Origin: Cellulomonas hominis
Lineage (GTDB): Bacteria; Actinomycetota; Actinomycetes; Actinomycetales; Cellulomonadaceae
Direction of reading: 5' to 3'
Assembly (NCBI RefSeq): GCF_014201095.1
Contig: NZ_JACHDN010000001.1
Location: forward strand, 1-64,000
DNA: 64,000 bases
Below the pieces are notes generated by a model. That model did not search any database, had not been told where the DNA came from, and saw only the letters and a program-made list of their open reading frames with translations. Within the stretch, counting starts at the first letter, position 1; each line of letters opens with the position of its first letter. Position numbers and translations under genes: made by a program. This document shows positions 16,063-24,780 of this stretch, piece by piece.

Positions 16063-17394
16063 CTGTCCCGCCGCGCGCTGCTCGGCTGGAGCGGCGGGCT
16101 GGTCGCCGGCGCGGCGGCCGCCGGGGCGGCGGGCGCGGCGGCGGTGGACGCCGCCCGGTCCCCCGCCCCCGCGGCGGCGGCGACCGGCGCCGACCGCACC
16201 TACCCCTTCACCGGCGCGCACCAGGCCGGGATCGTCACGCCCGCGCAGGACCGCCTCTACCTGGCGGCGTTCGACGTGACGACGACCGACCGCGACGCCC
16301 TGGTGGACCTGCTGCGCCGCTGGACGGTCATGGCGGCGCGGATGACCCAGGGGCTGCCGGCCGGCGAGTTCGCGCCCGCCTCCGGCCCGTACGACGCGCC
16401 GCCCGACGACACCGGCGAGGCCGCGGACCTGCCCGCGGCGGGGCTCACGGTGACGTTCGGGTTCGGCCGGTCGCTGTTCGTGGGCGCGGACGGCGCCGAC
16501 CGGTTCGGCCTGGCGGGGCGGCTGCCCGCGGGCCTGATCGCGCTGCCGCACTTCGCGGGCGACGACCTGGACCCCGCGCGCAGCGACGGCGACCTGGTGG
16601 TGCAGGCGTGCGCCGACGACCCGCAGGTCGCGGTGCACGCGGTGCGGAACCTGTCCCGCGCGGCGTTCGGCACGGCCCGGATCCGCTGGACGCAGCTCGG
16701 CTACGGCCGGACTTCGTCCACCAGCACCGCCCAGAAGACCCCGCGCAACCTGTTCGGCTTCAAGGACGGCACCGCCAACCTCAAGGCCGAGGAGACCGCG
16801 GCCGTCGAGGAGCACGTCTGGGTCCCCGCCGGCGCCGCGGCCGAGGGCGGCGGGGACGCGGCGTGGCTCGCCGGCGGCACCTACCTGGTGGCCCGGCGGA
16901 TCCGGATGCACATCGAGACCTGGGACCGCTCGTCGCTGCGCGAGCAGGAGGCGCTGGTCGGCCGGACCAAGGGCGAGGGCGCGCCGCTGTCGGGCGGGAC
17001 GGAGTTCACCGAGCCCGACCTCGACGCGACCGGCGGCGACGGCCGGCCCCTCGTGGCCCTCGACTCGCACGTGCGGCTGGCGCACCCCACGCAGAACGAC
17101 GGGGTGCGGATGCTGCGCCGCGGGTACAACTTCACCGACGGCAACGACGCGCTGGGCCGGCTGGACGCGGGGCTGTTCTTCCTGGCGTTCGTCGTGGACC
17201 CCCGGACGCACTTCGTCCCGATGCAGACGCGCCTGTCCGGGCAGGACGGGCTCATGGAGTACCTGGTGCACACCGGCTCGGGGCTGTTCGCGGTCCCGCC
17301 GGGGGTGCCGGACGGGGCGCTGCCGGAGGGCGCGGACGGCACCCCGGTGCTCGCGGCGGACGGGCCGTTCGTGGGCCAGGGTCTGTTCGCCTGA
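16063..17394 (+). CDS. efeB: EfeB deferrochelatase/DyP-type peroxidase, Tat-exported (start uncertain)
   Basis: A DyP-type heme peroxidase. GFKDGTANL (about residue 232) is the family GXXDG motif, and HVRLAHPTQNDG near 336 holds the likely proximal histidine. EfeB oxidises ferrous iron or removes iron from heme outside the cell for EfeO and EfeU. An intact Tat signal, SRRALLGW plus an alanine-rich hydrophobic stretch, is encoded from 16066, but no ATG, GTG or TTG exists in frame between the stop at 16024 and GTG 16144, which lies after the signal. I place the start at CTG 16063, nine bases after CAGGAG. Starting at 16144 would leave a protein without its export signal. Confidence 0.85.
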   Translation: MSRRALLGWSGGLVAGAAAAGAAGAAAVDAARSPAPAAAATGADRTYPFTGAHQAGIVTPAQDRLYLAAFDVTTTDRDALVDLLRRWTVMAARMTQGLPAGEFAPASGPYDAPPDDTGEAADLPAAGLTVTFGFGRSLFVGADGADRFGLAGRLPAGLIALPHFAGDDLDPARSDGDLVVQACADDPQVAVHAVRNLSRAAFGTARIRWTQLGYGRTSSTSTAQKTPRNLFGFKDGTANLKAEETAAVEEHVWVPAGAAAEGGGDAAWLAGGTYLVARRIRMHIETWDRSSLREQEALVGRTKGEGAPLSGGTEFTEPDLDATGGDGRPLVALDSHVRLAHPTQNDGVRMLRRGYNFTDGNDALGRLDAGLFFLAFVVDPRTHFVPMQTRLSGQDGLMEYLVHTGSGLFAVPPGVPDGALPEGADGTPVLAADGPFVGQGLFA

Positions 17395-17502
17395 CCTCGG
17401 CGGCCGGCAGTTCACCCCCGAACCCCCCCAATCCGGACATATGCCGCATTAGTCTCGGCCTCGGCCCGGTCCCCAGCGGGCTCCCCCGCCCCGGAGGTCC
17501 TG

Positions 17503-18645
17503 ATGCAGATCCGGCTCATCCCGCTCGCCGACGTCACGGGCGCGGACGCGCAGGCCTGGCAGCGCCTCGCGGGCGACGCGCTCGCGCCGAACATGTGCCT
17601 CGACCCGCGCTACCTCGTCACCGCCCGCCACCGGGAGGACGTCGACGAGCTGCGCGTCCTCGTGGTCCAGGAGGCCGGCGAGTGGCTGGCCGCGCTGGTG
17701 CTCACGACGAAGCGCGTGCTGCCGCCCCTGCCCGTGCAGGCCGCGACCACCGGGAGCCGGTTCACCACGCTGGAGTGCGACCGGCACCACCCGCTCGTGC
17801 GCCGTGGCCGGGAGGTCGAGGCGCTGGACGCGCTGCTCGGCGGGCTGACGACGGCGGGGCTGCCCGGGCTCGCGCTGCTGCGCCGGTTCCCCGCCGAGGG
17901 GCCGCTCGCCGACGCGCTGGCCACGGTCGCGGCCCGGCGCCGGATGCGGGTGCACGAGCGGACCCGCGACGTCGGCGCCTGGGCGCCCCGGTCGGCGTTC
18001 GAGGTGCTCGACGTCCCCGCGCCCGCGGACGGGGCGCTCGTCGACCCGCCGATCTCGCTCGGGCACCTGCGGACCGACGAGGCCCGCAACACCCGGCGCG
18101 TGGTGCGCGGGCTGGTGCGGGAGACCGGCGGCCCGCTGGTGCTGCACGACGAGTCCGGCGACCCGGCCGCCGCCGACCGGTTCGTGGCGCTCCAGGGCGC
18201 CGGCTGGAAGGGCGACCGGTCCCGCGGCGGCGCGGCGCTGAGCCTGTCGGCCCCGGACGAGCGCTGGTTCCGCGACTCGGTGGACGCGTTCCGGCGGGAC
18301 GGCGACCTCAGCGTGCTCCGGCTGGCGGCCGGCGGGCGGACGCTGTGGACCGGCTACCAGGTGCGGTCCGGCGGCGCCTGGTTCGGGCTGCTCGACGCCT
18401 ACGACGAGGAGTTCCGCCGGTTCTCCCCCGGCTCGGTCGGCCGGCTGGCGATGATGACGTACCTGCTCGGCACCACCGACGCCCCGTTCGTCGACCCGGG
18501 GTTCGGGTCGCACTACGCCGTCGGCGCGCGCATCTGGCCCGCCGCCCGGGAGCAGGTCGACCTGCTCGTCTCCGCGCGCGGCCTCACGGCGCACGCGATG
18601 GTCCGGGCCGTCCCGCTCGCCCGGCGGTTCCGCCTGGTCGCCTGA
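17503..18645 (+). CDS. GNAT-fold acetyltransferase (BioF2-like/CelD-like domain)
   Basis: A 380-residue protein with the arrangement of two-lobed GNAT proteins. The second lobe contains VALQGAGWKGDRSRGG (a match to the usual LH...RW region), DAFRRDGDLSVLRLAAGGRTLWTGYQVRSGGAWFGLLDAYDEEF and FSPGS. Such domains occur in proteins that modify polysaccharides, peptidoglycan or amino acids, but the acceptor here is unknown. ATG 17503 is preceded by GGAGGT, and a TAGTCT box lies about 50 bases upstream. It converges with the PPOX gene, ending only six bases from it. Confidence 0.8.
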   Translation: MQIRLIPLADVTGADAQAWQRLAGDALAPNMCLDPRYLVTARHREDVDELRVLVVQEAGEWLAALVLTTKRVLPPLPVQAATTGSRFTTLECDRHHPLVRRGREVEALDALLGGLTTAGLPGLALLRRFPAEGPLADALATVAARRRMRVHERTRDVGAWAPRSAFEVLDVPAPADGALVDPPISLGHLRTDEARNTRRVVRGLVRETGGPLVLHDESGDPAAADRFVALQGAGWKGDRSRGGAALSLSAPDERWFRDSVDAFRRDGDLSVLRLAAGGRTLWTGYQVRSGGAWFGLLDAYDEEFRRFSPGSVGRLAMMTYLLGTTDAPFVDPGFGSHYAVGARIWPAAREQVDLLVSARGLTAHAMVRAVPLARRFRLVA

Positions 18646-18651
18646 CGGCGG

Positions 18652-19059
18652 TCAGGCCCGCTGCTCGCCCCAGCCGTGCCAGCGCTCGACCTCGACGACC
18701 GCCGACCAGCGCGGGCTGGTGCGGTCGGCGTACGGCTGCCCGCCGTAGTGCCGGGACAGCCGGTCGATGTCCGCGAGTCCGTGGTCCTCGCGCAGCTCCA
18801 CGACCCGGCCGACCAGGGTCAGGTGCGTGTACCAGCTCTCCGCGTCCAGGACGGTGAGCGAGACGCGGGGGTCCCGCCGCAGATGCCCCAGCCGCACGCG
18901 GGTGGCGTCGAGGTTGAGCAGGACCCGGCCGTCGTCCTGCCACAGGTACCAGGTCGCGGCGGAGGCGGGCGCGCCGTCCGCGCGCAGGGTCGCCATCACG
19001 GCCGGGTTGGGGCGGCGGAGCAGCTCGACGGCGTCGGGCGGCAGCGGGGGCGTCGGCAC
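18652..19059 (-). CDS. PPOX-class flavin/F420-dependent oxidoreductase (Rv1155-like)
   Basis: A 135-residue split-barrel protein. RPNPAVMATLRADGAPASAA near the N-terminus, WYLWQDDGRVLLN and RVRLGHLRRDPRVSLTVLD match small pyridoxamine-phosphate-oxidase-like enzymes of the Rv1155 type, which in actinobacteria often bind F420. The GTG start at 19059 has an AGGAGG site nine bases upstream. A longer frame exists but lacks similarity. It probably reduces a small aromatic or quinone substrate; the identity cannot be read from sequence. Confidence 0.87.
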   Translation of the reverse strand: MPTPPLPPDAVELLRRPNPAVMATLRADGAPASAATWYLWQDDGRVLLNLDATRVRLGHLRRDPRVSLTVLDAESWYTHLTLVGRVVELREDHGLADIDRLSRHYGGQPYADRTSPRWSAVVEVERWHGWGEQRA

Positions 19060-19118
19060 GGGGATGACCTCCTGGCGTGGGCGCGGACGCCCGTCAGTGT
19101 GGCCCGCCCCGCCTGCGG

Positions 19119-19388
19119 TCACCAGCCGGAGACGCGCCGCAATCCCGTCGCGGGCGTCAGCTGCACGAGCGCGTGGCCGCCGGCGTCCTCGACCTCCAGG
19201 CTGACCGCCGCCGGGCGCCCGCGCTGCTCGCGCGCGACCCACTCCAGGACCTCCAGCACGTCGCCGGCGTCCACGAGGCGCCACCGCTCCGCGGGAAGCC
19301 CGGCCGACGCGTGCAGGTCCACCACGTAGACCGGGTCGTCGACCTCGACCCACGAGTACCGCGTGCTCGCCGCCCGCACCGCCTGCAT
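19119..19388 (-). CDS. Small hypothetical protein
   Basis: Eighty-nine residues with a well-placed GGAGGAC site before ATG 19388. The sequence has a regular alternation of hydrophobic residues (YVVDLHASAGLPAERWRLVDAGDVLEVLEWVARE) and looks like a small folded alpha/beta domain. I do not recognise a family. It precedes the PPOX gene in the same direction, so the two may be co-transcribed. Confidence 0.6.
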   Translation of the reverse strand: MQAVRAASTRYSWVEVDDPVYVVDLHASAGLPAERWRLVDAGDVLEVLEWVAREQRGRPAAVSLEVEDAGGHALVQLTPATGLRRVSGW

Positions 19389-19604
19389 GGTCCGTCCTCC
19401 GCTCGCGTGCCGTCACGCCCAAGTCTGGCGGGCGCGGGTGAACGGCGGGTGAGCGGGGCGCGACGGGGTGGCGGCGCCTGCGAGGCCCCGGCGTAGCGTC
19501 CGGGGCCAGCGGCGCACCGCCGGGCGGCCGTCGACGCGGCGCTCGCCGCGCTGCCGGCCGCCCGTGCGGGGACGACTGAGGACCGGACGAGGAGGAGGCC
19601 CGCC

Positions 19605-19781
19605 ATGCGATCGCTGCGCTGCCTGCTGGGACGGCACGACTGGCGGATGCACCGGAACCCCGAGAAGGGAGGCGCCGGTGCGGCGTTCGAGGTCTGCGCC
19701 CGCTGCGGGAAGGACCGCGTCGGTCACGAGCAGGCGGACGGGCGGTGGCTGGCGGGCGGCGGCATGGGCGGGATGGGCTGA
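19605..19781 (+). CDS. Small zinc-ribbon-like protein
   Basis: A 58-residue protein starting at ATG 19605 after a GAGGAGG site. It opens with MRSLRCLLGRHDWRMHRNPE and carries the pair CARCGKDR, with further Cys and His residues that could bind one zinc ion. The C-terminus is Gly/Met-rich (GGGMGGMG). Short proteins of this sort are common in actinobacteria; function unknown. It faces the convergent YbdK-like gene. Confidence 0.65.
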   Translation: MRSLRCLLGRHDWRMHRNPEKGGAGAAFEVCARCGKDRVGHEQADGRWLAGGGMGGMG

Positions 19782-19795
19782 GCCCGGGCCACGCC

Positions 19796-20965
19796 TCAGA
19801 GAGCCGACCGCCGGACCAGCTCCGTGAGGTCCCCCGTCCGCGCGACCGTCGCGCGCTGCCACGTGGCGCCGCTCCCTCGGGCCAGGACCCGCTCGGCGCC
19901 CCGCCCGACCGCGCCGGCGTCCGGGCCGAGCGCCAGCGCCACGTGGTCCAGCAGCGCGGCGACCGCCGTCGCGGCGGGGACGGGGCGGCCGCTGACCGGG
20001 TGCATCAGCTCCCCCTCGACGCCGTCCCGGCTGGCCCGCCAGGCGGCGAGCCGGATCAGCGCGGTCTCGATGTCCGGTGCCGGCACCCCCGCGCGCCACT
20101 CGCGGGCGGCGGTCTCCACGAGCGCCCGCCCCAGCGCCGCGACCAGCACCGCGTCCCGCACGTCCCGGCACACGTCGGCGACCCGGAGCTCGACGGTCGG
20201 GTACCGGTGCGACAGCCGGGCGTCGGGGTAGAACATCCCGGCGTCCAGCGGCACGCCGGAGTCGAGGAACCGCCGCAGCCGCGCCCGGTACGCCGCGACC
20301 GACCTGTACACGTCGGCCGGCCCCGTCGTCGGCCAGCGCCACCACGCCTGCGTCCGGTAGCCCGCGTACCCGGTGTCCACGCCGTCTGCGTACGGCGAGT
20401 TGGCCGCGAGCGCCGCCAGCACGGGCAGCCACGCCCGCACCCGGTCCAGCACCGCCACGCCCTCCTCGGCCGAGCGGACCGCGACGTGCACGTGGCAGCC
20501 GCACGTGAGCTGCTGGTCGGACGTCAGCCGGAACCGGTCCTGGATGGCCTGGTACCGGGGGGTCGGCGTGAGCGAGGGGTGCGCGGGCAGCGGGGACGTC
20601 GCCAGCGGGACGGCGAGCGCCCCGGCGGCGCGGGCGGCGGCCCCGGCCCGGTCGCGCAGCCGGCGCAGGTCGGCCTCGATGTCGGCCAGCGCCGTGCGCG
20701 GCGGCGTGGCGGTCTCCACCTGCTCCTGCTGCAGCTCGGACGCGAGCGCCGCGATCCCCGAGGGGTCGGCACCCGCGGCCAGGTCGGCGTCCGCCGCGAG
20801 CAGCGCCCCGACGACGGGCGAGGGGCGGCCCGTGGCCGGGTCGACGAGCAGCAGCTCCTCCTCGACGCCGAACGTCCGCAGCGCGGTCGGCGGCGTGGGC
20901 GCGGGCTGCGGCGGGGCCGTGGCCAGGGCCACGGGCGGTGCACCGGTCGGCAGGATGTCGTCCAT
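19796..20965 (-). CDS. YbdK-family carboxylate-amine ligase (glutamate-cysteine ligase 2 type)
   Basis: A 389-residue enzyme. The family start RTFGVEEELLLVDPATGRP is seen around residue 30, then LQQEQVETATPP, a central CGCHVHVAV metal-binding motif, and NSPYADGVDTGYAGYRTQAW. These belong to the GCS2 fold, which joins glutamate or another carboxylate to an amine using ATP. Its real product in actinobacteria is not settled. ATG 20965 has an AGGGGG site; a start at 21019 would add 18 residues of poor quality. Confidence 0.9.
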   Translation of the reverse strand: MDDILPTGAPPVALATAPPQPAPTPPTALRTFGVEEELLLVDPATGRPSPVVGALLAADADLAAGADPSGIAALASELQQEQVETATPPRTALADIEADLRRLRDRAGAAARAAGALAVPLATSPLPAHPSLTPTPRYQAIQDRFRLTSDQQLTCGCHVHVAVRSAEEGVAVLDRVRAWLPVLAALAANSPYADGVDTGYAGYRTQAWWRWPTTGPADVYRSVAAYRARLRRFLDSGVPLDAGMFYPDARLSHRYPTVELRVADVCRDVRDAVLVAALGRALVETAAREWRAGVPAPDIETALIRLAAWRASRDGVEGELMHPVSGRPVPAATAVAALLDHVALALGPDAGAVGRGAERVLARGSGATWQRATVARTGDLTELVRRSAL

Positions 20966-21055
20966 CGGCGGGCCCCCTCGCGGTGCCGGCGGGACGCTCC
21001 GTCGGCGGACTGCGCCCACAGTACGCCGCGCCCGCCCGAGCGCACACCGGACGCG

Positions 21056-23596
21056 TCAGGGAGCCTGCGGCCGCAGGTGCACCACGAGCAGCGCGATGTC
21101 GTCCTCGGGCGCGTCGCCCGCCGCCCCGCGGCTCAGCACGGCGTCCGCCAGGTACGCCGCGTCGAGCACCGCGCCGCCCGTCGCGCGCTCCCGCGCCTCC
21201 GGGACCAGCGCCGCGACGAGCTCGGCGAGCCGGTCGATGCCGTCCTGCAGGTGCTCGCCGCGCTGCTCGACCAGGCCGTCCGTGTACAGCACGACCGTCG
21301 ACCCCCTCGGCACGCTCACCGTCGCGTCGGTCCGCGCGGCCCCGGCGGTGACGCCGAGCACCAGCTCCGGGTCGCCGCCGCGGAGCTCGCGCACGGTTCC
21401 CTCCGGGTCGACCAGCAGCGGCGGCAGGTGGCCCGCGTTCGTCCAGCGCACCGTGGTGGTCGCCGCCGCGCGGTCCTCGTCGCTCTGCTCGAGCCGGAGC
21501 ACCACCGCCGACGCCATGGCGTCGACCCGCAGCGTCTCCAGCGTCGTGTCGAGCGCGCCGAGCACCTGCGCGGGCGGGCCGCCGGACGTCGCGGCGATCC
21601 CGCGCAGCAGCGTGCGGACCTGGCTCATCGCGGCGGCCGCGTGCCGGTCGTGCCCCATGACGTCGCCGATGACGAGCACGGTCGCGCCGTCCGGCTGCAG
21701 GAACGCGTCGTACCAGTCGCCGCCCACCTGCGCGGCCTCGGCCGCGGGGACGTACCGCACCACGACGTCGAGGTCCTCCGGCTGCGCCGGCGCCGTGAGC
21801 AGCGCGCGCTGCAGCGTCTCGGCCATCCGGCGCTGGCCCTCGAACAGCCGGGCGTTGTCGAGGGCGACGCCGGCGCGGTCCGCGACCTGCACGAGCAGCG
21901 CGAGGTCCTCCGGGCCGAGGTCGGCGTGCGTCGCGTCCAGGAACAGCGAGATCGCCCCGACCGTCCGCCCGCGTGCCCGCATCGGCACGATGTGCGCCCG
22001 CCGGGGCGCGAGCGAGCGCAGGACGTCCCGGGCCTCCCCGGTCAGCAGGGGGGAGATCTGCTCGGTGGCGTCGTCCACGGTCACCAGCTCGCCGTCGTGC
22101 AGCGCGCGGTGCAGGAAGGAGGACGGGGCCAGGGACCCCAGCCGGAGCTGCGCGTAGCGGGCCACCGTCGGGCGCAGGTGCGGCTCCGCGTGCCAGCCGG
22201 CGATGTCCCGCAGCTGGCGCTGGTCGTCCCACAGGGTGACGAGGCACCAGGACCCGAACCCCCGCACCAGGTGCCGGGCCAGCCGGCCCACCGCGTACTC
22301 GGTGTCCAGCGTGGAGCTGAGGTCGTCGCTGACCGTCGCGAGCACCGCGAGCCGGTGGGTCGCGGCGTCAGCCGCCGACCGGGCCGCGAGGCGCTGCGCC
22401 TCGGCGTGCCGGCGCGCGGTGATGTCGTGGAAGTAGACGGACAGCCCGTCCGGGCCCGGGAACGCCCGCACCTCGTACCAGCCGTCCAGCGGCGGCGGGT
22501 AGTACGCCTCGAAGGACCGCCGCGCCCCCGTCGCGACCGCGCCCCGGTAGTGCTCCTCGAACGGCGACCCGGTCGCGAACGGGAACAGCGACCAGATCTC
22601 CCCGCCCAGCAGCTCCCCGCGCGTCCGGCCGAGCACCCGCTCAGCCTCGGCGTTCACGTACGCGAACCGCCAGGCGTCGTCGAGCAGGAAGAACGCCGTG
22701 GCCATCGTCTCCAGCACCCGCGCGATCCGGGCGTCCGCCTGCCGCGCCGCCGTGGTGTCGTAGGCCGCGCCGAGCACCCGCGCCGCGGTGCCGTCCGGAC
22801 CGGCCAGTGCCAGCCCGCGCGCCTGCACCCAGCGGGTCGAGCCGTCCGGCCGGCGCACCCGGTACTCCGCCGTGTACTCCTCGCACGCCGCGACGGCCCG
22901 GTCCAGCGCGGCGTGCACCCGCGGCAGGTCGTCGGGGTGCACCGCCGCGTCGAACGCCTCGATGGTGCCGCCGAACGCGTCCCGGTCCAGCCCGAAGATC
23001 CGCAGCAGCTGGTCGTCCCAGTCCAGCCGGCCGGTCGCGAGGTCCCAGTCGAACGTGCCCACCCCGCCGGCGGTCACCGCGAGCTGCCGGCGCGCCCGGT
23101 CCGCCTCGTACTCCACCGACAGCGCGGAGAGCTCCAGCTCCGCGACGGCCGACGCGGCCAGGTCGCTCAGCACCAGCACGTCGTCCTCGGACCACGCGCG
23201 GGCCTCGCCGTCGTACACGCACAGCGCCCCGACCACGTGGCCGTCCCGGCCGAGCAGCGGCACCCCCAGGTACGCGCCCACGTGCTCGTCCGGCGACACC
23301 CCGGCCTGGGGCTGCGACGCGTCCGGGACGACCAGCGGGGCGGCCCGCCGGGCGGTCGCGGCGCACACCGTGTCCGACAGCGCGGTGCGCGGGCCGGTCC
23401 CGCCGACCACCGTCGGGTCGGCGGCGGTCGGCACGTCGTCGATCAGCGCGGCCTGCGCGGACGGGGCGGCCAGCAGGCGGGCGGCGAGCTGCGCCAGGCG
23501 CTCGAGGGCGGGGTCGCGGAGGGAGGAGAGCAGCCGCCGGGCGGCGCGGTCGCGCGGGCCGGCGGGCGCGTCGGGCGCGTCGGGCAGGTCGGGCAC
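21056..23596 (-). CDS. GAF-PAS-PAS-GAF-SpoIIE sensor phosphatase (PP2C type)
   Basis: An 846-residue cytosolic sensor. Order: a GAF domain (about 25-160), a PAS domain with its C-terminal cap (about 175-290; TFDWDLATGRLDW), a second PAS (about 300-410; FAYVNAEAERVLGRT), a second GAF (about 425-585), then a SpoIIE/PP2C phosphatase (about 610-840) with metal-ligand motifs GGDWYDAF, VIGDVMGHD and YTDGLVEQR. Such proteins dephosphorylate anti-anti-sigma factors in response to small molecules, light or redox signals. No anti-sigma partner is encoded nearby. GTG 23596 follows GGAGGGG. Confidence 0.93.
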   Translation of the reverse strand: MPDLPDAPDAPAGPRDRAARRLLSSLRDPALERLAQLAARLLAAPSAQAALIDDVPTAADPTVVGGTGPRTALSDTVCAATARRAAPLVVPDASQPQAGVSPDEHVGAYLGVPLLGRDGHVVGALCVYDGEARAWSEDDVLVLSDLAASAVAELELSALSVEYEADRARRQLAVTAGGVGTFDWDLATGRLDWDDQLLRIFGLDRDAFGGTIEAFDAAVHPDDLPRVHAALDRAVAACEEYTAEYRVRRPDGSTRWVQARGLALAGPDGTAARVLGAAYDTTAARQADARIARVLETMATAFFLLDDAWRFAYVNAEAERVLGRTRGELLGGEIWSLFPFATGSPFEEHYRGAVATGARRSFEAYYPPPLDGWYEVRAFPGPDGLSVYFHDITARRHAEAQRLAARSAADAATHRLAVLATVSDDLSSTLDTEYAVGRLARHLVRGFGSWCLVTLWDDQRQLRDIAGWHAEPHLRPTVARYAQLRLGSLAPSSFLHRALHDGELVTVDDATEQISPLLTGEARDVLRSLAPRRAHIVPMRARGRTVGAISLFLDATHADLGPEDLALLVQVADRAGVALDNARLFEGQRRMAETLQRALLTAPAQPEDLDVVVRYVPAAEAAQVGGDWYDAFLQPDGATVLVIGDVMGHDRHAAAAMSQVRTLLRGIAATSGGPPAQVLGALDTTLETLRVDAMASAVVLRLEQSDEDRAAATTTVRWTNAGHLPPLLVDPEGTVRELRGGDPELVLGVTAGAARTDATVSVPRGSTVVLYTDGLVEQRGEHLQDGIDRLAELVAALVPEARERATGGAVLDAAYLADAVLSRGAAGDAPEDDIALLVVHLRPQAP

Positions 23597-23712
23597 CGTC
23601 CCCTCCTTCCGTCGCAGCCGGTCTGCGCAGCATAGGGCCCGCCCACGCCGCCGGGCTCGCGCGCCGTGCCGGGCGGGGCGGGTCGGGGCGGGTCGGCTCG
23701 GGCGTGGCGCCG

Positions 23713-24633
23713 TCAGGGGGCCGTGACGTCCACGGACGCGAACGCGGCGGCCGCCGGCAGGTCCGCGAGCGCGGCCAGCAGGCCGGGCACCGCCGCGCGG
23801 TCCGCGACCGTGACCGCCAGCTCCGGCGCCGCGCGGTCCGCCCGCACGGAGTACCCCGTGACGGCGGCGTCCGCGGCCAGCCGGCCGACCAGCTCGGCGA
23901 CACCCGGCACCGGCTCGGCCCACGCGGGGACGGCGACCCCGTGGTCGAACCGCCAGGACCGGTCCACGAGCACCTGCCGCTCGTCCGCCGGCCCGGTCAC
24001 CACCACGGTCGCGTCCGCCGCCGCAGCGGCGACGCGGGGCCGCCAGCGCTCCAGGACCGCCGGCACGCGCGCCGCGTCCGCCGCGGTGAGCCGGACGACC
24101 AGGCGGGCGTCCCCGTCGTCGAGCAGCGGTTCCTCGCCGGGCTGCACGGGCGCGACCAGCGCGCCCGCGAGATCGGGGTCGGCACGCAGCGCGTCGAGCA
24201 GGTCGAGCCGGGCCCCCTCGTCCGCCGCCGGCGCGGGCAGCATCGCGGCGAACCCGTCCACCTCGACCACCGGGTGCACCCGGACCGCCCGCGGCTCGGC
24301 GGTGCCCGCGGACCACGGGCGCAGCGCGGCGGCGAGGTCCCGCACGGCACCGGCGTCGGACCCGGCGTCCAGCGTGACGGTACCGCCGCGTCGCCGACCG
24401 CCACCCCGACGTCCGCGATCCCCGTGCGCACGTCCCCCGCGCCCGCGACCCCGGGCAGCGCGGCGGCCTCCGCGACCAGCTCCGCCGCGCTCGCGCGCCG
24501 CCGCGTCCAGGTCGAACGCCCGCGCGCACCCGCGGACCGCCAGGACCGCGAGCACCGCCACCGCGAGGACGACGACCGCGGCCCGCGCGCGTCCGAGGCG
24601 GCGGTGGGCGGGGGCGGGAGGGCTCGCGGTCAC
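23713..24633 (-). CDS. Membrane-anchored hypothetical protein with a locally shifted reading frame
   Basis: About 306 residues. One N-terminal membrane helix (AAVVVLAVAVLAVLAVRG) is followed by a large domain, presumably outside the cell, with repeated Ala/Asp/Val patterns and no known motif. GTG 24633 lies seven bases after a TAGCGT box (leaderless). Residues about 41-81 read as an improbable Arg/Gly run in the open frame. In the neighbouring frame the same DNA (about 24390-24510) gives a normal sequence containing LVAEAAALPGVAGAGDVRTG. The gene therefore seems to carry one insertion and one compensating deletion, by mutation or sequencing error. Confidence 0.6.
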   Translation of the reverse strand: MTASPPAPAHRRLGRARAAVVVLAVAVLAVLAVRGCARAFDLDAAARERGGAGRGGRRAARGRGRGGRAHGDRGRRGGGRRRGGTVTLDAGSDAGAVRDLAAALRPWSAGTAEPRAVRVHPVVEVDGFAAMLPAPAADEGARLDLLDALRADPDLAGALVAPVQPGEEPLLDDGDARLVVRLTAADAARVPAVLERWRPRVAAAAADATVVVTGPADERQVLVDRSWRFDHGVAVPAWAEPVPGVAELVGRLAADAAVTGYSVRADRAAPELAVTVADRAAVPGLLAALADLPAAAAFASVDVTAP

Positions 24634-24780
24634 CCCGCCGACGCTACGCACCCGCCCCGCCCGCCCGGGCGGACCCGTGTGGCGGCGGTGCGGCGGGTTC
24701 GTGCAGGTCCGCGGCACGCGGGCGGTAGCCTGACCCGCGCACGCAGCCGCATCCCGCCCGACGCACCCCGGAGCCCGTCG

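Noticed and set aside
19745..23635. A 1296-residue plus-strand frame opposite the YbdK-like and SpoIIE genes
   Set aside because: Antisense shadow of two well-supported minus-strand genes; no recognisable domain.
23597..24529. Extension of the SpoIIE phosphatase frame upstream to 24529
   Set aside because: It crosses the separate gene at 23713-24633; GTG 23596 has a strong ribosome site and fits the GAF domain start.
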